Shown here one piece after another: positions 1-7,352 of a stretch of DNA of 38,564 nucleotides (positions are counted from its first letter, which is position 1; every line of letters begins with the position of its first letter). The notes under the pieces were generated by a model. That model was not told the DNA's origin. It made no database searches and saw nothing but the letters and a program-made list of their open reading frames with translations. The DNA lies in contig CAMVBL010000005.1 of NCBI GenBank assembly GCA_947165725.1, positions 1-38,564 on the forward strand, written 5' to 3'. The stretch is from an uncultured Caryophanales bacterium (GTDB taxonomy: Bacteria > Bacillota_I > Bacilli_A > RFN20 > CAG-826). The position numbers and the translations under genes are program-made.

Positions 1-23
1 GTTTGTAACATCCAACTTTTATA

Positions 24-47
24 GGCCATGCGAAAGCGTGGCCTTTT
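24..47 (+). terminator. Intrinsic terminator of an upstream gene
   Basis: An 8-bp stem (GGCCATGC with GCGTGGCC, one G-T wobble) closes on a GAAA tetraloop and is followed by TTTT. It presumably ends a transcript entering from the left of the window. It also shows that an upstream ATG at position 28 in the next reading frame cannot be a real start. Confidence 0.85.
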
Positions 48-126
48 CATATTTAAAAAACATTTTACTTTTCCTTATTTATATATAAAATATAGCCAAT
101 GTGTTTTAAGAAGGGTTTTTAAAGAA

Positions 127-678
127 ATGAACAAAAAATACGCAATTCTCGTCGTTGATATGCTTAACGACTTTGTGACTGGTGTCATCGGTTGTGACAA
201 CGCTAAAGCGATTGTTAAACCAACACAAGAATTATTAGAAGGTGCAAGAAAGAATGACGTCCCAGTTATCTTCTGTAATGACTGCCACTACAAGGGTGTC
301 GATAACGAATTAAAATTATGGGGCGATCACGCTATCAAAGGTACATGGGGTGCTGAAATCATTCCTGAATTATCAGTTAGTGAAAAAGACTACATCGTTC
401 CAAAGAGAAGATACTCTGGTTTCTTCCAAACAGATTTAGACTTATTACTCAAAGAATTAGGTGTTACCACAGTTGTTATCGCTGGTTTACACACACATAT
501 GTGCTGCAGACATACCGCTGCGGATGCATATCAAAATAACTACGAAGTTATCTTTGCTAACGAAGCCACAAATTCCTTCACTAAAGAAGATTATGAATAT
601 GGCTTAAGATACGCTAAAGAAACTTATGGTGCTCCTAACTACACCAATAAAGAATTATTCGATTTATTCAGCAAATAA
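127..678 (+). CDS. Nicotinamidase-like cysteine hydrolase (isochorismatase superfamily)
   Basis: This 183-residue protein belongs to the isochorismatase-like cysteine hydrolases and looks like a nicotinamidase, which hydrolyses nicotinamide to nicotinate and ammonia in NAD salvage. The expected triad is visible: D11 in VVDMLNDF, K93 in PKRRYSGF and C126 in THMCCRHTAADA. D52, H54 and H68 match the metal-binding positions of PncA, and GTWGAE follows as in nicotinamidases. The residue after the catalytic Cys, usually Val, is a second Cys. The start at 127 is chosen because AAGAAGGG lies 11 nt upstream; the frame is open further upstream, but that stretch runs through a terminator hairpin. The protein is short for PncA, so a related amidase is possible. 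Confidence 0.8.
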   Translation: MNKKYAILVVDMLNDFVTGVIGCDNAKAIVKPTQELLEGARKNDVPVIFCNDCHYKGVDNELKLWGDHAIKGTWGAEIIPELSVSEKDYIVPKRRYSGFFQTDLDLLLKELGVTTVVIAGLHTHMCCRHTAADAYQNNYEVIFANEATNSFTKEDYEYGLRYAKETYGAPNYTNKELFDLFSK

Positions 679-699
679 TTGCGATAAAATATAATTGCC

Positions 700-936
700 A
701 TGAATAAAAATGATTTCAACAAACTAGCAACAGATCACTTTATCAGTAAGCTGATTGGTGGTATTGTCATTGGCTCAATTGCCTTTATTGCAGGAATTGT
801 CATGACAATAGTTTTCTTCCTCCGCGGAGAGACATGGGCGGATATAGCGTGGCTATTTATTCTTATAGCTGTAATAGGCGCCCTTGTTGTCGTGGTAAAT
901 GCGCTTATTCTCCGTTCACGAAATAAGAACGAATAA
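700..936 (+). CDS. Small membrane protein, two predicted helices
   Basis: This 78-residue protein is not one I recognise. It has a short polar N-terminus, a hydrophobic helix at about residues 18-42, a short loop containing RGETWAD and a second helix at about 48-70, ending in RSRNKNE. It follows the nicotinamidase-like gene by 21 nt and precedes a strong terminator, so it is the last gene of that short unit. There is no Shine-Dalgarno sequence before the ATG. A TATAAT sits at 690-695, only 4 nt upstream of the start, so it may also have its own promoter and a leaderless or nearly leaderless transcript. Function unknown. Confidence 0.6.
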   Translation: MNKNDFNKLATDHFISKLIGGIVIGSIAFIAGIVMTIVFFLRGETWADIAWLFILIAVIGALVVVVNALILRSRNKNE

Positions 937-970
937 ACTACTGAATCCTAGTATTTAGCAAATCAATAAT

Positions 971-1020
971 GATGACAAAATTAAGGCATATAGTCCTTGA
1001 TAATTGTCATCTTTTCTTTT
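971..1020 (+). terminator. Intrinsic terminator between convergent units
   Basis: GATGACAA (971-978) pairs perfectly with TTGTCATC (1004-1011), with an inner AAGG/CCTT helix. TTTTCTTTT follows on the plus strand. It lies between the small membrane protein gene and the convergent minus-strand operon, and may slow transcription from both sides, although the T-tract favours the plus strand. Confidence 0.85.
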
Positions 1021-1030
1021 GATTAAACGA

Positions 1031-1498
1031 TTATCCCAAGAATGATGGTGGAATGAATGTTGCGCCTAACGCACAAACGATATATGTAATACCGAATATA
1101 ATGAGTAAACGACCAAAAACATAATGATCAATAGCGACTATTTCTTTGGTCTTTCTGTCTTTGCCTGAGTGTATGAAGGATATGCCTGTGACTAAATAGA
1201 ACGTAAGAACACCAGCATCCACGAATACGACGATTGGCCATATGAATAAACTACCTAGTAGCAAAGCGCCATTACCGATTACATTAGCGCCTTCACTTGC
1301 CTCTCTTACGAGGAAATTAATATCTAGTATGAGGAAAAGTGGTAGTAATATCGCACCTGTTACAATAAGCCATATTCCATTACTTCTTTTTGGGTTACTT
1401 TTATCTTTATTTTTAGCAAAGACAATGCCAAACACTAATAAAAGAAGCGCAGTAAGAGTAACTGTAAGTATCATTAAGTTGAAGAATATCAATCCCAT
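1031..1498 (-). CDS. Four-helix membrane protein, last gene of the binding-protein operon
   Basis: This 155-residue protein has four hydrophobic segments (about residues 5-28, 41-62, 75-105 and 126-150). Lysine-rich loops follow helix 1 (FAKNKDKSNPKRSN) and helix 3 (SGKDRKTKE), which by the positive-inside rule puts those loops in the cytoplasm. It begins 12 nt after the PstS-like gene ends, so it is very likely co-transcribed with it. Its plan (helix, basic loop, helix, helix, basic loop, helix) resembles the 146- and 133-residue proteins at the head of the same operon, suggesting divergent paralogues. No catalytic motif is visible and the function is unknown. Confidence 0.7.
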   Translation of the reverse strand: MGLIFFNLMILTVTLTALLLLVFGIVFAKNKDKSNPKRSNGIWLIVTGAILLPLFLILDINFLVREASEGANVIGNGALLLGSLFIWPIVVFVDAGVLTFYLVTGISFIHSGKDRKTKEIVAIDHYVFGRLLIIFGITYIVCALGATFIPPSFLG

Positions 1499-1510
1499 AT
1501 TAATTAATTC

Positions 1511-2467
1511 CTATAGGGAAACATATCCTGTTTCGTTAATGATTTCTTGGCCAAGAGAGGAAAGAACAAAATCTAAAACCTTTTGGACATTTGGGTTTGT
1601 TTCACCTTTTCTTGTAACAGCGTAGAAGTTAGAAACGATAGGGTAGCTTTCGTTTTGCACGTTTTCTCTACTTGGATAAACATCATTTAATTTAAGCATC
1701 TTAATATGCCCATGTTTTGTTAGTTCTTCAACATAGAATCTAAAGGAGAAACCTAATGATGCTCCTAAAGGACCAAAGAAGTTAGGTTTAATATCTTTAC
1801 CAAATAGTTTTTCTAATGTGGTTTGAGAACCACTGCCTTGGTTTCTTTGTACGACATTGATAGGGCGGTTAGCGCCTCCAACATCTTTCCAGTTAGTAAC
1901 TTTACCAGAATAGATTTGCTTTAATTGTTCCATGGTTAAACCATCAACAGGATTATTTTTATTTACAATAAAGACAAACGCTTCTCTACCAATAGGTGTT
2001 AATTCTAATTCCACACCTTTATCTAAACCATATTTAACTTGATCATCGCTTGGTTTAGCGCAGAAAGCGATATCACAGTCCCCATCCACAATACCTTTAA
2101 ACGCACCACGGGTGTTGTGGTACTGCAAAGCGGAATCTTTTGTGAAATCACCGTTTTCATATTTAACGGATGATTCAGGATAGATGGAATACACGAGTGA
2201 GTTAAAGACAGGCACTAATGCCGCAGCGCCATCGATAACAGGTAAATCACCTTCTAATTTATCGCTATATTCTCTTTTGACAATTTTGGTTTCTTGCGCA
2301 AACGGTAAATATTGATCTACTTCCACACTCTTTGCCTGCATTTGTGAGGATGTATTATTGATACATCTATTAGTGAATACAGAGAAAATGAAGACATTGG
2401 TGATGACCATAAAAGAGACAACACCGAATATCGCTAATATTTGTTTAACAAATTTCTTCTTATCCAT
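1511..2467 (-). CDS. PstS-like substrate-binding protein with N-terminal membrane anchor
   Basis: This 318-residue periplasmic-binding-protein-like protein resembles PstS. Residues 9-30 form a hydrophobic anchor with no lipobox cysteine, so the protein is probably tethered by an uncleaved helix and faces outside. The type-2 binding fold follows: DGAAALVPVFNSLVY, then DGDCDIAFCAKPSDD, GREAFVFIVNKNNP, QIYSGKVTNWKDVGG and QRNQGSGSQTTLEKLFG. The last keeps the R and S-G-S of the phosphate loop, but the GSG loop near the second ligand contact is replaced by HNTRGAFKG, so the ligand may not be phosphate. The ATG at 2467 overlaps the preceding stop (TAATG) and has AGGAG 8 nt upstream; a TTG six bases earlier is too close to that site. 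No pstC, pstA, pstB or phoU gene is nearby. Confidence 0.85.
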   Translation of the reverse strand: MDKKKFVKQILAIFGVVSFMVITNVFIFSVFTNRCINNTSSQMQAKSVEVDQYLPFAQETKIVKREYSDKLEGDLPVIDGAAALVPVFNSLVYSIYPESSVKYENGDFTKDSALQYHNTRGAFKGIVDGDCDIAFCAKPSDDQVKYGLDKGVELELTPIGREAFVFIVNKNNPVDGLTMEQLKQIYSGKVTNWKDVGGANRPINVVQRNQGSGSQTTLEKLFGKDIKPNFFGPLGASLGFSFRFYVEELTKHGHIKMLKLNDVYPSRENVQNESYPIVSNFYAVTRKGETNPNVQKVLDFVLSSLGQEIINETGYVSL

Positions 2468-2607
2468 TACCAAAGCTCCTTTTCAATGAAAGTAATCATT
2501 GATGTTTGTCGATAAAGGACAATTGTGACTATCAAAAGAGTGACAATACTAACCACTCCAACGATAGCGATGATAGATAAAATCCATTTAAATAATTTGT
2601 CGCTCAT
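2467..2607 (-). CDS. 46-residue single-helix membrane protein
   Basis: This very small protein has a short start (MSDKLFKW), one hydrophobic helix at about residues 8-31 and a polar tail ending EKELW. The ATG at 2607 follows the stop of the 146-residue gene by 1 nt, and its own stop overlaps the start of the PstS-like gene (TAATG). This tight packing on both sides is the main argument that it is real and translationally coupled. A longer frame beginning at 2661 would overlap the upstream coding region and is less likely. It may be a small partner of the anchored binding protein; that is inference from position only. Confidence 0.6.
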   Translation of the reverse strand: MSDKLFKWILSIIAIVGVVSIVTLLIVTIVLYRQTSMITFIEKELW

Positions 2608-2608
2608 A

Positions 2609-3049
2609 TTACATAAACCTGATTTCGTTTGCGTCTCCGCTACTTTGTTGATCAAAGACAATTGTTAAAGGAATAACAATCGCTAGAACTAAGACAATCG
2701 CCAAGATAAGTAGTGCCCATCCGGCAATAATTTTGTTGTTATTTAAGTTACCGTCTTGGTCCTTTTGATAACCTTTGACTAAATTACCAACACCTAAACC
2801 AATGGCCACCACAAAGCCAATAAACATTAATGCTGGGAAAGCATAGGTGATAAAAGCGGAAGTTAAGCTCTGTTCACCAAGACCGGCGAAAAGGATGACT
2901 CCCACGATAGTCCCGACAATCGCGGCAATAGTGAGTACCCAACCACCAATAAGCATTGGCTTTTGTTGACGCTTACCGCCATTAATTACTAACATGACGC
3001 CTGCAGTAATGAGCGCAGCGCCGATTAATATACAAACAATAATTTCCAT
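2609..3049 (-). CDS. Four-helix membrane protein of the binding-protein operon
   Basis: This 146-residue protein has four hydrophobic segments (about 2-22, 34-56, 66-92 and 107-131). A basic loop after helix 1 (GGKRQQKP) and a hydrophilic loop after helix 3 (KGYQKDQDGNLNNNK) are probably cytoplasmic. AGAGGA precedes the ATG by a normal distance. It is followed by the 46-residue gene with a 1-nt gap. The arrangement of helices and loops is shared with the proteins at 1031-1498 and 3085-3483. I do not recognise the family. Confidence 0.7.
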   Translation of the reverse strand: MEIIVCILIGAALITAGVMLVINGGKRQQKPMLIGGWVLTIAAIVGTIVGVILFAGLGEQSLTSAFITYAFPALMFIGFVVAIGLGVGNLVKGYQKDQDGNLNNNKIIAGWALLILAIVLVLAIVIPLTIVFDQQSSGDANEIRFM

Positions 3050-3084
3050 AGTTTTTAAATCCTCTATTAATTAGACGCTAATAA

Positions 3085-3483
3085 CTACATCAAACTGATA
3101 GGTAAACCAAAAATTGATATCAAAACAACTGGAGCGACAATCACTGTAAGAATGAATCCTATAAAAGAAAAGCCTAGTACCACGGTACCACTCTTGTGTT
3201 CTTTAAAACCGGCAATAATTAAACGAATTGAATAAACGAACCATACTATCGTGAGAGAGATAACTATAGCCAAAACAAGCGGAGACGCTAAGATGTAGAC
3301 AAATAAAAGTCCAGTAAATAATCCTGCTACGAGAATTCCAATTATTGTGGTGCAAATTAAAGCGACGCCCCACGCAAACATTATTCTATTTTTAAACTTA
3401 TCACCAAGAGACATTAAAACAATTGCGCCTGGTAAAAGAACGAAGAATAAGAGAAATAGGATTAAATAAATTTCAGAACTCAT
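3085..3483 (-). CDS. Four-helix membrane protein, first gene of the minus-strand operon
   Basis: This 132-residue, very hydrophobic protein has helices at about residues 3-24, 35-60, 64-91 and 102-128. A basic loop (GDKFKNR) follows helix 1 and a second (AGFKEHKSG) follows helix 3, as in its two operon neighbours. The ATG at 3483 is preceded directly by a GTG, which could also serve as start. No Shine-Dalgarno sequence is present; instead a -10-like TATAAT ends 8 nt before the ATG, so the transcript may be leaderless. Function unknown. Confidence 0.65.
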   Translation of the reverse strand: MSSEIYLILFLLFFVLLPGAIVLMSLGDKFKNRIMFAWGVALICTTIIGILVAGLFTGLLFVYILASPLVLAIVISLTIVWFVYSIRLIIAGFKEHKSGTVVLGFSFIGFILTVIVAPVVLISIFGLPISLM

Positions 3484-3491
3484 CACAAAAT

Positions 3492-3519
3492 ATTATAGAT
3501 TGGTTCTAAAAATAAACAA
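3492..3519 (-). promoter_or_regulatory. Promoter of the minus-strand membrane operon
   Basis: Reading the minus strand, TTGTTT (3519-3514) and TATAAT (3497-3492) are separated by 16 bp. The -10 box ends 8 nt before the ATG of the first gene, putting the predicted transcript start at or next to the GTG/ATG start codons. Confidence 0.55.
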
Positions 3520-3617
3520 CTCTTGAAGGTGATTTAGAAATGTAATCAAAATAATATTTGATTCACATACACATACATATGCTTGGAGTTTGTCACAAAT
3601 TATTTTTACCGTTTTTG

Positions 3618-3692
3618 TTAATTATTTATAAATAATTGTGATACAATGATTTCGATTTGGGCGTTTTTGGGTTAAACGCTTAGAAAGAGGAG
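3618..3692 (+). promoter_or_regulatory. pckA-oad operon promoter and leader
   Basis: An extended -10 (TG-A-TACAAT, 3639-3647) lies below a weak -35 such as TTAATT (3618-3623, spacing 18). The leader holds a small hairpin (GCGTTT 3661-3666 with AAACGC 3674-3679) right before the ribosome site AGAGGAG (3686-3692), which is 7 nt from the ATG. The hairpin has no T-tract and does not cover the ribosome site. No known riboswitch structure was recognised. Confidence 0.55.
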
Positions 3693-3699
3693 TAAACAT

Positions 3700-5307
3700 A
3701 TGCCAAATATTGATTTAGGTAAATATGGAATCAAAAATGTAAAAGAAGTGGTTTATAACCCTTCTTATGAACTTCTTTTCGAAGAAGAAACAAAAGCTAG
3801 CCTTGAAGGCTATGAAAAAGGTACAGTTACCGAACTTAACGCTGTTAACGTTATGACTGGTATCTACACAGGTAGATCCCCAAAGGACAAATACATTGTC
3901 GTCGATAAGAACAGCGAAAACACAGTTTGGTGGACTTCAGAAGGTTATAAGAACGATAACCATCCAATGAGTGAAGACGTTTGGGCTAAAGTCAAAGCTC
4001 TTGCTCAAAAGGAATTATCTGAAAAGAGATTGTTCGTTGTTGATGCCTATTGTGGCGCTAACAAGGATACAAGAATGGCCGTCCGCTTCATTATGGAAGT
4101 CGCATGGCAAGCACATTTCGTTAGAAATATGTTCATTAAGCCAACAGAAGAAGAATTAAAGAACTTTGAACCAGACTTCATCGTTTATACTGCTTCTAAA
4201 GCTAAAGTTGAAAACTACAAAGAATTAGGACTTAACTCTGAAACATGTGTTGCGTTCAACATCACAAGTAGAGAACAAGTCATTTTAAATACATGGTACG
4301 GTGGTGAAATGAAGAAAGGTATGTTCTCCATGATGAACTACTACTTACCACTTAAAGGCATTGCGTCAATGCACTGCTCCGCGAACACCGATATGAATGG
4401 CGAAAATACCGCCATCTTCTTCGGTTTATCCGGTACAGGTAAAACCACATTATCAACCGATCCAAAGAGATTACTCATCGGCGATGATGAACATGGTTGG
4501 GATGACAATGGTGTCTTCAACCTCGAAGGTGGTTGCTACGCTAAAGTCATTAACTTAGATAAAGAAAGTGAACCAGATATTTATAACGCTATCCGTAGAA
4601 ACGCTTTATTAGAAAACGTCACTGTTGACGCTAACGGCATAATTGATTTCGCTGATAAGAGCACAACAGAAAACACACGTGTTAGCTATCCAATCAATCA
4701 CATTGAAAAGATTGTTAAACCAATTAGCCATGGTCCACATGCTAAAAACGTTATCTTCTTAAGTGCAGATGCCTTCGGTGTCTTACCACCAGTCAGCATC
4801 TTAACTCCAGAACAAACACAATATTACTTCTTAAGTGGTTTCACAGCGAAACTTGCTGGTACTGAAAGAGGCATTACTGAACCAACACCAACATTCTCCG
4901 CTTGCTTCGGTCAAGCTTTCTTGGAATTACATCCAACAAAATACGCTGAAGAATTAGTGAAGAAGATGAAAGTCAGTGGTGCTAAAGCTTACTTAGTTAA
5001 CACTGGTTGGAATGGTACAGGCAAACGTATTTCCATCAAAGATACACGTGGCATCATCGATGCTATCTTAGATGGTTCTATCAACAAAGCTCCAACAAAG
5101 AAAATTCCTGTCTTTGATTTTGAAGTCCCAACTGAATTACCAGGTGTCGATCCAAAGATCTTAGACCCAAGAGATACATATGCTAACCCAGCCGAATGGG
5201 ATAAGAAAGCTGCTGACTTAGCTTCTAGATTCGTTAAGAACTTCGTCAAATATGAAAGTAACGAAGCTGGTAAAGCCTTAGTCAAAGCTGGTCCTAAAGC
5301 TGAATAA
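3700..5307 (+). CDS. pckA: Phosphoenolpyruvate carboxykinase (ATP)
   Basis: This 535-residue enzyme matches the ATP-dependent PEP carboxykinases in length and motifs. It interconverts oxaloacetate + ATP and PEP + CO2 + ADP in the cytoplasm. RSPKDKYIV (near residue 59) is the substrate-binding arginine segment. [14 protein letters not shown], with the P-loop at about 242-250 and K248, binds [21 protein letters not shown] is the second kinase motif with metal-binding acids. It leads an operon with oxaloacetate decarboxylase subunits, the next start lying 9 nt after its stop. That context argues that it runs in the PEP-carboxylating, ATP-forming direction, as in fermentative bacteria, rather than in gluconeogenesis. 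Directionality is inference. Confidence 0.97.
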   Translation: MPNIDLGKYGIKNVKEVVYNPSYELLFEEETKASLEGYEKGTVTELNAVNVMTGIYTGRSPKDKYIVVDKNSENTVWWTSEGYKNDNHPMSEDVWAKVKALAQKELSEKRLFVVDAYCGANKDTRMAVRFIMEVAWQAHFVRNMFIKPTEEELKNFEPDFIVYTASKAKVENYKELGLNSETCVAFNITSREQVILNTWYGGEMKKGMFSMMNYYLPLKGIASMHCSANTDMNGENTAIFFGLSGTGKTTLSTDPKRLLIGDDEHGWDDNGVFNLEGGCYAKVINLDKESEPDIYNAIRRNALLENVTVDANGIIDFADKSTTENTRVSYPINHIEKIVKPISHGPHAKNVIFLSADAFGVLPPVSILTPEQTQYYFLSGFTAKLAGTERGITEPTPTFSACFGQAFLELHPTKYAEELVKKMKVSGAKAYLVNTGWNGTGKRISIKDTRGIIDAILDGSINKAPTKKIPVFDFEVPTELPGVDPKILDPRDTYANPAEWDKKAADLASRFVKNFVKYESNEAGKALVKAGPKAE

Positions 5308-5316
5308 GGAAAAATT

Positions 5317-6687
5317 ATGGGTGTTAAAATTGTCGAAACAGGCCTAAGAGACGGCCACCAATCATTATTCGCCACAAGAATGAACACCGAAGAAGTTCTT
5401 TGTGCGCTTAAAGAACTTGACCAAGTCGGTTACCACGCCATTGAAATTTGGGGTGGTGCCACCTTTGATGCTTGTTTAAGATTCTTAAACGAAGATCCAT
5501 GGGAAAGACTTAGATTAGCGAAAAAAGTTTGTAAGAAAACTAAATTACAAATGTTATTCCGCGGTCAAAACATCCTCGGTTACAGACACTATGCTGACGA
5601 TGTCGTTGAAAAGTTCGTCGAAAAATCCATCAAGAATGGTATTGATATTATCCGTATCTTCGATGCTTTAAACGATATTCGCAACTTAGAATGCGCTGTT
5701 AAAGCCACCAAGAAATATGGTGGTGAATGCCAAATCGCTTTAAGCTATACAACATCCCCAGTTCACACTGTTCAATACTATGTTGAATTAGCAAAAGAAA
5801 TCGAAAAGATGGGTGCTGATAGCATCTGTATTAAAGATATGGCTGGTGTTATGATGCCAACCGCTGCTTATGAATTAATCAGTGCGTTAAAGAAAAACAC
5901 CAAATTACCAATCGAATTACACAGTCACTGCACAGGCGGCTTATGTGAAATGACATATTTAAAAGCTATTGAAGCGGGCGTCGACATTGTTGACTGCGCT
6001 ATAAGCCCATTAAGTGGTGGTACATCTCAACCATGTACTGAATCTCTTAACTTCGCCCTTCAAGGCACTGAATATGATCCAAAACTTAACGTGGCAATGT
6101 TAAATGCCGCTGCCGCTAAATTGGCGCCAGTCAAAGCAAAATACCTTGCCAATGGTTTATTAAATCCAAAAGTTTTATCCGTTAATGCGAACATTATCAA
6201 ATATCAAGTTCCAGGCGGTATGTTATCTAACTTAATCAATCAACTTAAGCAACAAGATGCTTCTGATAGATTAGATGAAGTTTTAGCGGAAGTGCCAAAT
6301 GTCCGTAAGGATATGGGCTATCCTCCACTTGTTACTCCATTATCACAAATGGTCGGTACACAAGCCGTCTTAAATGTTCTTTCTGGTGAAAGATACAAGA
6401 TGGTGCCAAAAGAAATCAACGATTATTTACATGGTAGATATGGTAGATCTCCAGCACCAGTTGATGAAGAAATCAGACGTAAGATTATTGGTGATGACAA
6501 AGTCATTACTTATCGTCCAGCCGATGATTTGAAACCAGAATTTGAAGAACTTAAGAAACAATACAAAGGCATCGCTAAGAGTGATGAAGACGTTTTATCC
6601 ATCGCTTTATTCGGCGATGTCGCGATTAAATTTATCGAACAAAGAAACGAAGACGCGATTCCAACCGTCATCCACGTTGAGGCTTAA
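5317..6687 (+). CDS. oadA: Oxaloacetate decarboxylase alpha subunit (carboxyltransferase domain only)
   Basis: This 456-residue protein is the carboxyltransferase part of the OadA/PycB family. It removes CO2 from oxaloacetate and passes it to biotin. Visible motifs are ETGLRDGHQS at the N-terminus, SICIKDMAG with the active-site lysine, and ELHSHCTGG with the metal-binding histidines. OadA often carries its biotin domain at the C-terminus; here it stops before that domain and the biotin carrier is a separate gene at 6993. AAGGA precedes the ATG, 9 nt after the pckA stop. A pyruvate carboxylase B subunit is the alternative, but the beta and gamma pump subunits downstream favour a Na+-pumping decarboxylase. 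Confidence 0.93.
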   Translation: MGVKIVETGLRDGHQSLFATRMNTEEVLCALKELDQVGYHAIEIWGGATFDACLRFLNEDPWERLRLAKKVCKKTKLQMLFRGQNILGYRHYADDVVEKFVEKSIKNGIDIIRIFDALNDIRNLECAVKATKKYGGECQIALSYTTSPVHTVQYYVELAKEIEKMGADSICIKDMAGVMMPTAAYELISALKKNTKLPIELHSHCTGGLCEMTYLKAIEAGVDIVDCAISPLSGGTSQPCTESLNFALQGTEYDPKLNVAMLNAAAAKLAPVKAKYLANGLLNPKVLSVNANIIKYQVPGGMLSNLINQLKQQDASDRLDEVLAEVPNVRKDMGYPPLVTPLSQMVGTQAVLNVLSGERYKMVPKEINDYLHGRYGRSPAPVDEEIRRKIIGDDKVITYRPADDLKPEFEELKKQYKGIAKSDEDVLSIALFGDVAIKFIEQRNEDAIPTVIHVEA

Positions 6688-6689
6688 TT

Positions 6690-6989
6690 ATGGTTTTAGG
6701 TGTTTGGCAGAATTGGGAATCCTTAAATGTTGGTGAAGCCTTCTTAGTAGCGCTTATCGCCATCGTTATCGTCTTCCTTGTTCTTGCAATCATTATTTTC
6801 ATTACTTGGGCAATGCAAAAAGGCATGGAGAAAATCGATGCCTCCACAAACATTTTACCTAAGGAAGAAAATAAGATTCTTAGCGAAGATCCAAACGCTG
6901 TAGTAGCCGCTTTAGTGGCTTCTATGGAGTTCTATCGCGAAACAGGCAAAGAAGTACGTATTGTTTCTATTAAAAGAATTGAGGACTAA
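6690..6989 (+). CDS. oadG: Oxaloacetate decarboxylase gamma-like subunit (OadG family)
   Basis: This 99-residue protein has one N-terminal membrane helix (about residues 15-42) followed by a soluble tail, the usual plan of OadG, which holds the alpha subunit to the membrane beta subunit. The tail contains NAVVAALVASMEFYRETG. It starts 2 nt after the oadA stop, with GAGG 7 nt upstream inside the end of oadA, and ends 3 nt before the biotin-carrier gene. The family is poorly conserved, so the call rests on size, topology and operon position. Confidence 0.85.
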   Translation: MVLGVWQNWESLNVGEAFLVALIAIVIVFLVLAIIIFITWAMQKGMEKIDASTNILPKEENKILSEDPNAVVAALVASMEFYRETGKEVRIVSIKRIED

Positions 6990-6992
6990 TTT

Positions 6993-7340
6993 ATGAAGAT
7001 TTATAAAATCAAAGTTAACGGTAAAGCATACCGTGTTGAACTCGAAGCTATTGAACAAGTTGATACTGTTCCATTAGAAGAGAAGAAAAAACAAGAAACA
7101 AAGAAAATCGTTAACACCACTGGTGCCTTAGAAGTACCTTCTCCAATCCAAGGTCAAGTTGTTAACGTCAAAGTTAAACCAGGCGACAAAGTGCAAAAAG
7201 GTGATGTTTTATTAATCATCGAAGCTATGAAGCTTGAAAACGAAGTCGTCTCTCCATTTGAAGGAAAGGTTGCACAAGTTTTAGTAACTAAAGGCCAAAA
7301 CGTTAAGGCGAAAGAAGTCATCGTTACTATTGAACAATAA
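6993..7340 (+). CDS. Biotin carboxyl carrier protein of the decarboxylase
   Basis: This 115-residue protein ends in a complete biotinyl domain: PSPIQGQVVNVKVKPGDKV, then EAMKLENEVVSPFEGKV, with K80 the biotinylated lysine. The first 30 residues form a short beta-rich segment, joined to the domain by a lysine-rich linker (KKKQETKKIV). It would carry CO2 between the carboxyltransferase (alpha) and the membrane decarboxylase (beta). This detached carrier resembles the delta or gamma carrier subunits of methylmalonyl-CoA and glutaconyl-CoA decarboxylases, but the partner alpha subunit is of the oxaloacetate type. GAGGA lies upstream of the ATG. Confidence 0.93.
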   Translation: MKIYKIKVNGKAYRVELEAIEQVDTVPLEEKKKQETKKIVNTTGALEVPSPIQGQVVNVKVKPGDKVQKGDVLLIIEAMKLENEVVSPFEGKVAQVLVTKGQNVKAKEVIVTIEQ

Positions 7341-7352
7341 CGGATAAAAGAT

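Noticed and set aside
28..126. In-frame upstream start for the nicotinamidase-like protein
   Set aside because: The extra residues would be coded by a terminator hairpin, and a good ribosome site precedes ATG 127.
1242..1625. 127-codon plus-strand open frame across the end of the PstS-like gene
   Set aside because: It is antisense to two supported genes, has no recognisable domain and no ribosome site.
1511..2473. TTG start at 2473 for the PstS-like gene
   Set aside because: AGGAG is only 2 nt from that codon but 8 nt from ATG 2467.
3661..3692. Riboswitch in the pckA leader
   Set aside because: Only one 6-bp hairpin is present, with no conserved core and no alternative terminator.
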